From JBAXAM01 sp964565935 (lineage in GTDB: Bacteria; Pseudomonadota; Gammaproteobacteria; UBA9339): DNA of 24,870 nucleotides. Of the stretch, positions 1-7,425 are shown piece after piece. The position numbers and the translations under genes were made by a program. Positions within the stretch are counted from its first letter, which is position 1, and the number at the start of each line of letters is the position of its first letter. The stretch spans positions 1 through 24,870 of the forward strand of contig CAZMGW010000016.1 in the NCBI GenBank assembly GCA_964565935.1, given 5' to 3'. A model generated the notes under the pieces. The model had not been told where the DNA came from, ran no database searches, and saw nothing but the letters and a program-made list of their open reading frames with translations.

Positions 1-58
1 GGCCTAAATGTTTAACGAGTTAACGGCGACTCCATTTTGTCCTGGTAGTGGGCTTTAT

Positions 59-73
59 GGGAGCGTAGCTCCC
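59..73. repeat. Small palindromic hairpin, GGAGC type
   Basis: A perfect 6-bp stem (GGGAGC / GCTCCC) with a GTA loop. It is preceded by CTGGTAGTGGGC, which loosely resembles the CTGGTGAAGC block before the hairpins at 4311-4323 and 4555-4567. It may be a diverged relative of the element between ftsK and lolA, or the end of an upstream unit. No T-run follows, so it is not a canonical intrinsic terminator. Confidence 0.45.
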
Positions 74-89
74 GCAAAACTCCCGCAAA

Positions 90-118
90 TTGACTTTGGC
101 GAATTAAGCAGTTACGAT
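90..118 (+). promoter_or_regulatory. Sigma-70 type promoter for tRNA-Phe (and probably kdsB)
   Basis: TTGACT (90-95), a 17-nt spacer, then TACGAT (113-118). This matches the -35 box at 5/6 and the -10 box at 4/6 with ideal spacing. The predicted start near 125 would leave a leader of about 17 nt before the tRNA, a usual arrangement for RNase P 5' processing. No other promoter is apparent before kdsB. Confidence 0.55.
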
Positions 119-141
119 GCAAGCCACAACAGGCAACGAAA

Positions 142-217
<76 letters not shown>

Positions 218-235
218 TATCGCCAATTAAATCAT

Positions 236-979
236 ATGAAAATACTCTGCGTCATACCTAGTAGAATCCAATCAACCAGACTCCCACGTAAACCGCTCAT
301 CCCAATCCAGGGCAAGCCAATGGTGCAATGGGTGTACGAGAACGCAAGTAGGTGTTCGATCATCACCAAAGTCGTCGTCGCAACCGATAGCGAAGAAATT
401 GCTGCTGTAATTAAAGCTTGCGATGGCAATGTCGAGATGACCAGCGCCGACTTGCAAACTGGGTCAGATCGGGTCGCTACTGTCGCCGAAAAATATCCTG
501 ACATGGACATCGTTATTAATTTGCAGGGAGATGAGCCTTTTATTAAACCCAAAATGTTAGAGCAGTTAGTTGCTCCCTATTTGGCAGGCGATAAACCGGA
601 AATGGCCACTCTAGCGCGCAAATTAGATCTAGAAACCGAGTATTCAGACCCCCGTATCGTTAAAGCGATTACGGCGTTAAATGGCGATGCGCTTTATTTT
701 TCGCGCTCACCAATCCCATATTTCAAAAGTGGTGATAAAGCCTCTGCCCCAACCTATCACCACATAGGTCTTTATGCTTTTCGCCGAGATTTTTTAATGA
801 TTTATCGCAATCTGTCGCAAACCCCATTGGAAAAAGCTGAGTCCTTGGAGCAACTGCGCGCGTTAGAACACGGTTATCGTATCCGCGTGTGCTTAACCGA
901 AGAAAAAACCGTGGAGGTTAATGATGAGAAGGATTTGGTTGCGGCGCAAAGTTTTAAGTTCAGCTTACACTCAGATTAA
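236..979 (+). CDS. kdsB: 3-deoxy-manno-octulosonate cytidylyltransferase (CMP-Kdo synthetase)
   Basis: A 247-residue protein, the usual KdsB length. It activates Kdo with CTP to CMP-Kdo in the cytoplasm, the step that supplies Kdo for the LPS inner core. The N-terminal nucleotide-binding motif IPSRIQSTRLPRKPL lies at residues 8-22. SDRVATVAEK lies near 78-86, and the metal/substrate motif NLQGDEP has Asp99 and Glu100. HHIGLYAFRRDFL and VEVNDEKDL follow, as expected for the family. The ATG at 236 was chosen because MKILCVIPSR aligns with the family start; a longer frame back to GTG 185 would lie inside the tRNA. No Shine-Dalgarno sequence is visible in the 18 nt between the tRNA and the start codon. 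The family call is certain; joint transcription with the tRNA is inferred. Confidence 0.95.
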   Translation: MKILCVIPSRIQSTRLPRKPLIPIQGKPMVQWVYENASRCSIITKVVVATDSEEIAAVIKACDGNVEMTSADLQTGSDRVATVAEKYPDMDIVINLQGDEPFIKPKMLEQLVAPYLAGDKPEMATLARKLDLETEYSDPRIVKAITALNGDALYFSRSPIPYFKSGDKASAPTYHHIGLYAFRRDFLMIYRNLSQTPLEKAESLEQLRALEHGYRIRVCLTEEKTVEVNDEKDLVAAQSFKFSLHSD

Positions 980-1019
980 ATCTGAACTAATTATTGAACC
1001 AAAAAAGAGACCTCATAAT

Positions 1020-2063
1020 ATGAACTCAACCCTGAAAAAAATTGCGTTCGCCATTGTCAGCTGCTTACTATTTTGCAGCTTAACAACTGTGGCAAAAACT
1101 AACAAAATTCAAACAATTCTGCCATCGCAGCTCCATGTTGGAGATACTGTTGGCCTAGTCGCCCCCGGCTATAGAGTCCCGGAAAACATTCAAATTCAAT
1201 ATGCTATTGAAAGAATTCAGGCGCTAAGTTTGAAGGTCAAAGTGGGTAAATCCGTATATAAGCGCTATGGCTATTTTGCTGGCACAGATGAAGATCGAGC
1301 TCATGACATAAATCAAATGTTTGCCGATCCAGAGGTTAAGGCAATTTTTGCTATCAGGGGCGGCTGGGGGAGCAATCGCATTTTAGATCTAATTAATTAT
1401 AAAACCATCAAACAAAACCCAAAGATCATTATGGGTTACAGCGACATAACCTCATTGTTATTGGCAATAAATGCCAAAACTGGTCTTGTGACTTTCCATG
1501 GTCCAATGGCGGCTCAACCTTGGACTGGCTATACAACCAAATACATGAAACAGCTTTTATTTGATGCCAATAAAATAACATTCTCCAACCCCGTCGAAGC
1601 CGAAGACGATTTAATCCATACCAAAAACCGCATTATGACCATCAGAAAAGGCAAAGCTACTGGCAAGCTTTTAGGAGGAAGCTTGACTTTGATAACCTCC
1701 TTGCTTGGCTCCAGATACCTCCCCAAATTTAATGGCGCGATTTTGTTCGTTGAGGATGTGGACGAGGATATTTACAAAGTAGATAGAATGCTAACTCAGC
1801 TTAAAACTGCAGGGGTATTGGATCGCATCGCTGGGTTTGTGTTTGGCAAATGCACTGGTTGTACCCCAAAAAACAACTCCTCTTGTGGCTCGCTGACCCT
1901 CCAACAAGTGTTGAATGATCATATTTTTCCTCTCCGCATTCCCGCATGGTACGGATCTATGATTGGCCATGACAGCCAAATATTTACTCTTCCTGAAGGG
2001 ACCCAGGTCACTATAGATGCTGAGAAGGGAACGATTGCGATGTTGGAGCCGGCAGTAAGATAG
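1020..2063 (+). CDS. Secreted LD-carboxypeptidase (peptidase family S66, LdcA/MccF-like)
   Basis: A 347-residue serine peptidase of the S66 family, which removes the terminal D-alanine from tetrapeptides during murein recycling; MccF relatives cleave microcin. The expected triad is visible: Ser141 in MGYSDIT, Glu245 in FVEDVDED and His317 in MIGHDSQ, spaced as in E. coli LdcA. The N-terminus (residues 1 to about 25, MNSTLKKIAFAIVSCLLFCS...) looks like a Sec signal peptide, whereas E. coli LdcA is cytoplasmic. This copy is therefore predicted to act in the periplasm. The ATG at 1020 is preferred over an upstream in-frame ATG at 921 because the upstream frame overlaps kdsB, 1020 begins the signal peptide, and AAGAG precedes it at 1005-1009. 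It lies 40 bp after kdsB and converges with the NlpC/P60 gene. Confidence 0.88.
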   Translation: MNSTLKKIAFAIVSCLLFCSLTTVAKTNKIQTILPSQLHVGDTVGLVAPGYRVPENIQIQYAIERIQALSLKVKVGKSVYKRYGYFAGTDEDRAHDINQMFADPEVKAIFAIRGGWGSNRILDLINYKTIKQNPKIIMGYSDITSLLLAINAKTGLVTFHGPMAAQPWTGYTTKYMKQLLFDANKITFSNPVEAEDDLIHTKNRIMTIRKGKATGKLLGGSLTLITSLLGSRYLPKFNGAILFVEDVDEDIYKVDRMLTQLKTAGVLDRIAGFVFGKCTGCTPKNNSSCGSLTLQQVLNDHIFPLRIPAWYGSMIGHDSQIFTLPEGTQVTIDAEKGTIAMLEPAVR

Positions 2064-2092
2064 GCTTTAGCCTGCGGCTACCGGATTTGCAG

Positions 2093-3529
2093 TTAGTTAG
2101 GCAGCTCATCTAAATAAGCCACTTTAAAGTTTTTTTCACCAGCTAAAGAATTTAATTTTGAGTCTTCTGGGTATTTTTCCAGCATCGGTAAAAAAGCTGA
2201 CTTACCAATAACTGCACGATAGCTGTTATCCTTGGGTTTTAAACCCCACTTATCTTGATAAATCACCGCCGTCAATTTTCCTGGATCTGAAGCAAGATTG
2301 GGATATTTACCTATATACAGCATAACGTGACCATCAATATAAATTATGGTTGTAAACTTCTTGCCATTCGCCATCAAATAATTTAAGCGCCCTTTCATAT
2401 CTAACGAACTTTTATCAATCATGCGCCCCGCCCTCACCTGAGACGCAGAGTTCCTTGGTAGCCAAATACCAAAGGGGGTATAAATACTTCTTAGCTCAGC
2501 AGAACAATCATTATAAAAATACATATTGCCCCAACCATAAGGCCGGCCGTGTAATGTCGAGATAATCCTTGCAAAATTATGCGGTGTAGCACTCAGCGGC
2601 ATGACAACCGCATCTTTACTTTCAACTTTTGCCTCCATGGTGTGCGCGTTATGGTATGCATCTGCGACCGGAATCAAAATAGTACAACCTTGCTTGGTGC
2701 AATTTTTCCCTGGAAATACCGTACCGACATAAGCATTAAACCGATATTGCTTGTTGGCATCAAAAACACTCACATTCGTCCGAGTAATCGCCACCATTTT
2801 TTGCTTGGCCCTTTTTTGCCATAAAGCAACAAATTTTTTGTTCACTGTAGCGACACCATCACTTTCTACCCAAGCCATAAAAGCAGGGGTTATAACCAAC
2901 GACCATTGCTGATCCAAAGTCTTACCCACAATATAAACAGGAGTCCCAACCCAAATCGAAGAATCCTGTAAATTGTCAAAAGGATATCCCTGTCCCGGCA
3001 ACATAAAATCATTAAAATGAACATCGTTGGTGGGTAAAATGCGAGCGTTTAAATTTCTGACAGCTATTCCACGATTGCTAAATTTAAATTTAATTGGTTC
3101 AGCAAATCGTTTTACATTCATGTTGACAGCAATGTCGTCAATCCACTTGGCTGAATATGGACGGAAGTTTTCGCCATAGCCAATTTTTTCTGGATCGGTT
3201 TTTCCTTTATTACTGTGGGCATTGATTTCTTGCCGTTCTTCTAGTTGCACCTTTGGCAATAGCTTATTAACATAGGCCGGACCCCAAGGTGACAATGATT
3301 TGGCATCAGTCGCATAATAGTGTCTATAATATTCTTGCAGGCGCTTTTTTTGCACACCGGCTTCTATCAAGGGTTTGTAATAGTCAGGGTCTGTGGGTGG
3401 TATCCAACGATCAATATTTTGATCGTATTTTTCTATGGGAAACAGGGTAATTGGCGGACCAACGGTACATGCGGAAAGCGTTATTAGAAAAATGAAGCAC
3501 GAGATCGATTTTATGAGTTTTTTTAGCAT
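2093..3529 (-). CDS. SH3-domain NlpC/P60 (C40) family lipoprotein, putative cell-wall peptidase
   Basis: A 478-residue predicted lipoprotein. The signal peptide ends in the lipobox LSAC, with Cys21 as the lipidated residue; Thr at +2 does not predict inner-membrane retention. The middle (about 140-300) looks like the paired bacterial SH3 domains of SH3-NlpC proteins. The C-terminal C40 peptidase core has Cys342 in NDCSAE and His401 in GHVMLYIG, the expected nucleophile and base. Such enzymes usually cut peptidoglycan stem peptides next to D-glutamate or diaminopimelate. The start codon overlaps the lolA stop by one base (TAATG), which indicates translational coupling. The pairing is apt, since LolA carries lipoproteins across the periplasm. 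The fold and active site are seen; the exact bond cut is not known. Confidence 0.85.
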   Translation of the reverse strand: MLKKLIKSISCFIFLITLSACTVGPPITLFPIEKYDQNIDRWIPPTDPDYYKPLIEAGVQKKRLQEYYRHYYATDAKSLSPWGPAYVNKLLPKVQLEERQEINAHSNKGKTDPEKIGYGENFRPYSAKWIDDIAVNMNVKRFAEPIKFKFSNRGIAVRNLNARILPTNDVHFNDFMLPGQGYPFDNLQDSSIWVGTPVYIVGKTLDQQWSLVITPAFMAWVESDGVATVNKKFVALWQKRAKQKMVAITRTNVSVFDANKQYRFNAYVGTVFPGKNCTKQGCTILIPVADAYHNAHTMEAKVESKDAVVMPLSATPHNFARIISTLHGRPYGWGNMYFYNDCSAELRSIYTPFGIWLPRNSASQVRAGRMIDKSSLDMKGRLNYLMANGKKFTTIIYIDGHVMLYIGKYPNLASDPGKLTAVIYQDKWGLKPKDNSYRAVIGKSAFLPMLEKYPEDSKLNSLAGEKNFKVAYLDELPN

Positions 3530-4167
3530 TATTCTTGCTCCTCATCCAAGACATCCACATTCTTTGGAGCAACAAATATAAATTTGTCTTTAGGAATTTT
3601 TGCATTAACCACAACATCAGCAAAATGGATCTCGCTCTGCTGACCCAGATTATCGAAAACATACATCGCAGTTGGCAATCCCTTGATAAACCACATTCTC
3701 AACCACTTATAGTCACTGTTTTTGCTTTTAGGTTTCAGTTCGAACCAAATGCCCTCGCCCGGCTTTTTCAATTTAGTGATTTTAAACATTTGTTTTAGCG
3801 TTGCCGTGCTACCGCTTAGTAACATCGCGGGGTTTCCAGGTCTTTGATAATCCATTTTGCGCTTGGTCACCTGCTCCAAATCAATATCGTAAACCCAAAG
3901 TTTGGCGCCATTAATAATAATCAATTGGCTGCTAGGCTGCTTGGTCTCCCAACGAAATTTACCCGGACGCTCAAGCATCATCAAACCGGTAGTCTTCTGC
4001 CCCACCTGCACGCCCTTACTATTCACCGCAAACTGCTCAAAAGTTGCTTGCATGGTGTGAGTATCGTTTAACAACTGCGCCAATTCATCAGCTGACGCTT
4101 GCATAGACGCAGCAACGGCAATGGTGCTATAGAAAAAAATGGCGGATATAATAAACTTAAATTTCAT
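3529..4167 (-). CDS. lolA: Outer-membrane lipoprotein carrier protein LolA
   Basis: A 212-residue protein with a signal peptide (residues 1 to about 20, MKFKFIISAIFFYSTIAVAA) and a LolA-type body. Recognisable stretches include LNDTHTMQATFEQF, GLMMLERPGKFRWE and LWVYDIDLEQVTKR. LolA receives lipoproteins from LolCDE and shuttles them through the periplasm to the outer membrane. The ftsK-lolA order is conserved in gammaproteobacteria, which supports the call. A good Shine-Dalgarno AGGAG (complement of 4175-4179) lies 7 nt before the ATG. Unlike the usual close spacing, ftsK ends 552 bp upstream and the gap is filled with hairpin repeats, so lolA may have its own promoter; none is obvious. Confidence 0.93.
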   Translation of the reverse strand: MKFKFIISAIFFYSTIAVAASMQASADELAQLLNDTHTMQATFEQFAVNSKGVQVGQKTTGLMMLERPGKFRWETKQPSSQLIIINGAKLWVYDIDLEQVTKRKMDYQRPGNPAMLLSGSTATLKQMFKITKLKKPGEGIWFELKPKSKNSDYKWLRMWFIKGLPTAMYVFDNLGQQSEIHFADVVVNAKIPKDKFIFVAPKNVDVLDEEQE

Positions 4168-4213
4168 TACAACACTCCTGAACTAGATATTTTTTGAATT
4201 ATTTTCTTATTTC

Positions 4214-4323
4214 GCTCTTTCAGAGCTTTCAATTTAATCTCCGCATCTCCCCCAGCCCTGCGGTNNNNNNNNNNNNNNNNNNNCCTTAGGCTGGGCTGGT
4301 GAAGCATTTTGCTCCTGCGGAGC
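4214..4323 (+). repeat. Composite three-hairpin element, copy 1
   Basis: The order is a small hairpin GCTCT-TTC-AGAGC (4214-4226), a 24-nt spacer, a large hairpin with outer stem CCCAGCC (4251-4257) / GGCTGGG (4289-4295) whose head contains the N gap, a 15-nt linker starting CTGGTGAAGC, then a small hairpin GCTCC-TGC-GGAGC (4311-4323). The same parts with nearly identical spacing recur inverted at 4555-4659. It is most like a REP/BIME-type intergenic repeat; I do not recognise the family. Confidence 0.75.
4265..4283. other. Assembly gap (19 N)
   Basis: A run of 19 undetermined bases inside the head of the large hairpin of repeat copy 1. Copy 2 has a G+C stem around a 7-base homopolymer at this place, which could explain the break. 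The N count may or may not be the true length. Confidence 0.95.
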
Positions 4324-4379
4324 TGGATTTATTATTTGAAGCATACCAAACCATATTGTCGCTATGACGCAATCCCAAC

Positions 4380-4417
4380 CCAGGATAGCCTGGTGAACCC
4401 TTTTGCTCCTGCGGAGC
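4380..4417 (+). repeat. Reduced derivative of the composite hairpin element
   Basis: A short first hairpin CCAGG-ATAG-CCTGG (4380-4393), linker TGAACCCTTTT, and small hairpin GCTCC-TGC-GGAGC (4405-4417). It has the same order as the 3' two-thirds of copy 1, with the large hairpin head deleted and the linker 11 instead of 15 nt. It carries the same CTGGTGAA block after the first stem. Confidence 0.65.
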
Positions 4418-4554
4418 TATTAATTATTTTTTAAGTTAGGATTGCAACTGTCTCTTTAAATGCTCCGCAAAATGATCCAAAAAAAAACAAAATAACAATT
4501 CTGCCTCGATATAGCCCTCACCTACCCCAAAACCCAAATAAAATAATCAATTAT

Positions 4555-4659
4555 GCTCCGAAGGAGCTATAGGCTTCACCAGCCCAGGCTAAGCCGCGTT
4601 TTTTTGCGGCGCAGGCCTGGGTTAAGGTTGGCATATACAAACCCAAGCTCCGAAGGAGC
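4555..4659 (-). repeat. Composite three-hairpin element, copy 2 (inverted)
   Basis: Read on the minus strand: small hairpin GCTCC-TTC-GGAGC (4659-4647), a 25-nt spacer, a large hairpin with outer stem CCCAGGC / GCCTGGG (4621-4615 and 4589-4583) and inner stem GCCGC / GCGGC around an A-tract, a 15-nt linker starting CTGGTGAAGC, and a small hairpin GCTCC-TTC-GGAGC (4567-4555). A 15-bp block (4573-4587) is a perfect inverted match to 4291-4305 of copy 1. Stem changes relative to copy 1 are compensatory. Confidence 0.75.
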
Positions 4660-4719
4660 GAAATAGCAATTCAAGACAAAATATTCGCATGCCAAATACC
4701 AACGGCTACCAGCTCGGGG

Positions 4720-7023
4720 TTACTCTGCTGGTGGTGGAGCCAGAACCTCTCGATTACCATTGGTTTCCATACGACTAACGATGCCAGCCGCTTCCATTGC
4801 CTCAATAAGTCTTGCGGCACGATTGTAACCAATCTTCAAACGACGTTGGACGTTAGAAATTGAAGCTCGGCGCGATTCGGTAACAATGCGAACCGCCTGG
4901 TCATAAAGCGGATCTTGCTCCGCATCAGAAAATTCATTATTAGCCTCGGGATCAATACCAACAATTGGCCCAACACTACCATCAAGAATTTCTTCAATAT
5001 ATTCAGGTTGCCCACGACGTTTGATATCTTTAACAACACGGTGCACTTCCTCATCCACCACAAACGAACCGTGAATACGCACTGGGATTCCAGTACCTGG
5101 CGGCAAGTAAAGCATGTCACCAAACCCTAATAATTGCTCCGCACCTGATTGATCTAAAATCGTACGCGAATCAATTTTGGATGAAACCTGAAAGGCAATT
5201 CGCGTTGGAATATTAGCTTTAATTAATCCGGTGATCACATCAACTGATGGCCGCTGCGTCGCTAAAATCAAATGAATTCCAGCGGCACGTGCTTTTTGAG
5301 CAATTCGCGCAATCAGCTCTTCAACTTTCTTGCCCACAACCATAATCATGTCGGCGTATTCATCAGCGATTACGACTATATATGGCAACTCTTGCAACTC
5401 CCCTGGCTCACTGCCATCACCATCCTGCCATAGCGGATCAAGCAATGGCGCGCCTTTGGCTTGTGCTTCGCGAATTTTATGGTTATAACCAGAAATGTTA
5501 CGCACACCCAGGGTAACCATTAATCTATAACGCCGCTCCATTTCTGCAACACACCACCGCAATGCGTTAGCAGCTTCTTTCATGTCGGTAACAACTGGGG
5601 TAAGCAGATGGGGAATATCGGCATAAACTGAAAGCTCGAGCATTTTCGGGTCAATCAAAATCATGCGCACATCTTTGGGCGTATATTTATAAAGCAAACT
5701 CAAAAGCAAAGCGTTAAGGCATACAGATTTTCCTGAACCGGTAGTTCCAGCAACCAGCAAATGCGGCATTTTTGCAAGATCAACGATTACAGGATGCCCG
5801 GCAATGTCCTTACCAAGCGCAAGTGCCAAAGGTGAGCGCGCGTGTTCATATTGCTGTGATGACAAAATCTCTCTTAATCTAACTACTTCACGATTTATAT
5901 TTGGTAGTTCCAACCCAATCACGGATTTACCTGGAATAATTTCAACAACCCGAACACTAATAACTGATAACGATCGAGCTAAATCTTTGGCCAAGCTTGT
6001 AATGCGGCTGGCTTTGGTTCCGGCGGCTAGTTGTAACTCAAATCTTGTTACCACTGGTCCGGGGTGAACCGCAACAACTTGTGCTTCAATACCAAAATCG
6101 CGCAAACGTAGCTCGACATTCCTCGACATTTCCTCAAGCTCGCTGGTTGTATAATTGACGCCCTCGGTTTTTTCCGGTTGATCCAACAAAGACAGCGGTG
6201 GCAACGAACCTTCTAAATTTGGATCAAACAAAGTCGCTTGACGTTCACGCTCAGCTCGCACACTGGTTTTTATCTGAGGAGACGTTAGAATAACAGGCTT
6301 TTTGATATCCTCTAGACTTTCTTCTTTTGACTCATCAACCGTTACTGATGAGATCTTAGGTTCAAACTTGGTGGCCTTCTTTTTGCTTGGCTCAAAATGT
6401 GTTATTTGCAAAACCTGACCACCAATAAAATCCACTAAATTCAAAATTAATTTTCCAAGAGTATCGATTGCTACCAACCACGACAAACCAGTAAAAAGCG
6501 TAATACCAGAAAGCAACAAAGCAACTAAAATTAAATTGGCACCCACGGGATTAAAAATATTCACCATTCCACTTTGAAACAAATCCCCCAAAACCCCACC
6601 AGATCCAAATGGCATAATACCAGCGCTTAAGTGCAAGCTAGCCAAACCACTCCCAGAAAGCAACACCACAAAAAAACCGAAACTGTGCAACATAAAAAGT
6701 ATTTGACTAATATCATCCCGAGAATATGGCGAAAATGGTAACCAAGCAGCATAAACCAGCATCAAAGGAAAAATATAGGCCATATAACCAAAAGCGCATA
6801 GCAAAACATCTGCAAACCAAGCGCCAACATAACCTCCAATATTAGCAACGACTGTACTAACACCAGTACGCGACCAACCAGGATCGGCAGTATGGTAGGA
6901 AATCAGCGCCAAAAATAGAAAAATAGCAACACCGGCGGTAATAATTAAAATCCCCTCTCGGATTAACCGCGCTAATTTGTGTTTGTTAGGCTCTTCTTGT
7001 TTTTTATGGTTAGCTTGATACAA
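4720..7023 (-). CDS. ftsK: DNA translocase FtsK
   Basis: A 767-residue septal DNA pump that clears and aligns chromosome termini at division. Four hydrophobic segments near residues 22-43, 69-99, 106-133 and 158-185 anchor it in the inner membrane. A short charged linker follows; E. coli FtsK has one of several hundred residues. The motor has Walker A GTTGSGKS (426-433, Lys432) and Walker B ending IADEYAD (Asp554, Glu555). The C-terminal winged-helix gamma domain, which in FtsK reads KOPS polarity signals and activates XerD, includes ISNVQRRLKIGYNRAARLIE. The start is a TTG at 7023, with GAG about 8 nt upstream; no in-frame ATG precedes the first membrane segment. trxB is divergent and lolA downstream, the conserved gammaproteobacterial neighbourhood. 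Confidence 0.95.
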   Translation of the reverse strand: MYQANHKKQEEPNKHKLARLIREGILIITAGVAIFLFLALISYHTADPGWSRTGVSTVVANIGGYVGAWFADVLLCAFGYMAYIFPLMLVYAAWLPFSPYSRDDISQILFMLHSFGFFVVLLSGSGLASLHLSAGIMPFGSGGVLGDLFQSGMVNIFNPVGANLILVALLLSGITLFTGLSWLVAIDTLGKLILNLVDFIGGQVLQITHFEPSKKKATKFEPKISSVTVDESKEESLEDIKKPVILTSPQIKTSVRAERERQATLFDPNLEGSLPPLSLLDQPEKTEGVNYTTSELEEMSRNVELRLRDFGIEAQVVAVHPGPVVTRFELQLAAGTKASRITSLAKDLARSLSVISVRVVEIIPGKSVIGLELPNINREVVRLREILSSQQYEHARSPLALALGKDIAGHPVIVDLAKMPHLLVAGTTGSGKSVCLNALLLSLLYKYTPKDVRMILIDPKMLELSVYADIPHLLTPVVTDMKEAANALRWCVAEMERRYRLMVTLGVRNISGYNHKIREAQAKGAPLLDPLWQDGDGSEPGELQELPYIVVIADEYADMIMVVGKKVEELIARIAQKARAAGIHLILATQRPSVDVITGLIKANIPTRIAFQVSSKIDSRTILDQSGAEQLLGFGDMLYLPPGTGIPVRIHGSFVVDEEVHRVVKDIKRRGQPEYIEEILDGSVGPIVGIDPEANNEFSDAEQDPLYDQAVRIVTESRRASISNVQRRLKIGYNRAARLIEAMEAAGIVSRMETNGNREVLAPPPAE

Positions 7024-7122
7024 ATTTCTATCTCAAAAATTCACAAATCAATCAAGCCGTTGTAGCCGCCTGATTATATTGATAAATTATTTTATCAGAA
7101 TCTAAAAAAATAATCATGAGCT

Positions 7123-7150
7123 ATTATAAGCAATTATGGCGCTTACACAA
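7123..7150 (-). promoter_or_regulatory. Sigma-70 type promoter for ftsK
   Basis: On the minus strand: TTGTGT (7150-7145), a 16-nt spacer, and a perfect TATAAT (7128-7123). The predicted start near 7116 gives a leader of about 93 nt containing the TGATAAA/TTTATCA inverted repeat. Confidence 0.5.
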
Positions 7151-7364
7151 CAAAAAACGGGCACCATAATTAAAACTTTGTTAATAATTTATAAGCCATC
7201 CGGTATACACGTCCATACCAAACTATGCAGCACCTGCATCTCTCGCTATGAGACACAGATGTCGAATGCGAGCCCACAAAGGTGGCATCCCCAACACAAT
7301 ATCGTCGAGCGATGTATAGTTTATGTAGCTCAAGATCAAAATACTCATAACGCAAGTAATCTCT

Positions 7365-7393
7365 TTTACTTCACAACGACTTTTACCTATAAT
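7365..7393 (+). promoter_or_regulatory. Sigma-70 type promoter for trxB
   Basis: TTTACT (7365-7370), a 17-nt spacer, and a perfect TATAAT (7388-7393). The predicted start near 7400 lies about 26 nt before the trxB ATG. Confidence 0.55.
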
Positions 7394-7425
7394 CCCCCTA
7401 TACCTTAAATTAGAATTAAAAAATC

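Larger units (their letters stand above)
4168..4719. other. Non-coding interval between ftsK and lolA, filled with hairpin repeats
   Basis: These 552 bp hold no convincing gene. They contain two composite multi-hairpin elements in opposite orientation (4214-4323 and 4555-4659), a reduced derivative between them (4380-4417), and a 19-N assembly gap. The remainder is AT-rich sequence without obvious signals. If ftsK and lolA are transcribed together, all of these hairpins would be in the message. Confidence 0.8.
7024..7425. other. Divergent ftsK/trxB promoter region with unexplained structured centre
   Basis: These 402 bp hold a promoter for ftsK on the minus strand, one for trxB on the plus strand, and an 18-bp inverted repeat TGATAAA-TTAT-TTTATCA (7080-7097) that would lie in the ftsK leader. 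A central stretch, about 7202-7313, contains five successive short hairpins. I see no convincing protein gene; a 90-codon plus-strand frame at 7136-7408 starts beside the ftsK promoter without a ribosome site. Confidence 0.6.

Noticed and set aside
2068..2080. TAGCC-TGC-GGCTA hairpin between the convergent carboxypeptidase and NlpC genes
   Set aside because: Only 5 bp of stem and no T-run on either strand, so it is not called a terminator.
4168..4719. Repeat-rich ftsK-lolA gap as a transposon remnant
   Set aside because: No transposase fragment, target-site duplication or IS-like termini are visible; short hairpin repeats explain the sequence.
7136..7408. 90-codon plus-strand frame upstream of trxB
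   Set aside because: No ribosome site, starts beside the ftsK promoter, covers the trxB promoter, and the product has no protein-like pattern.
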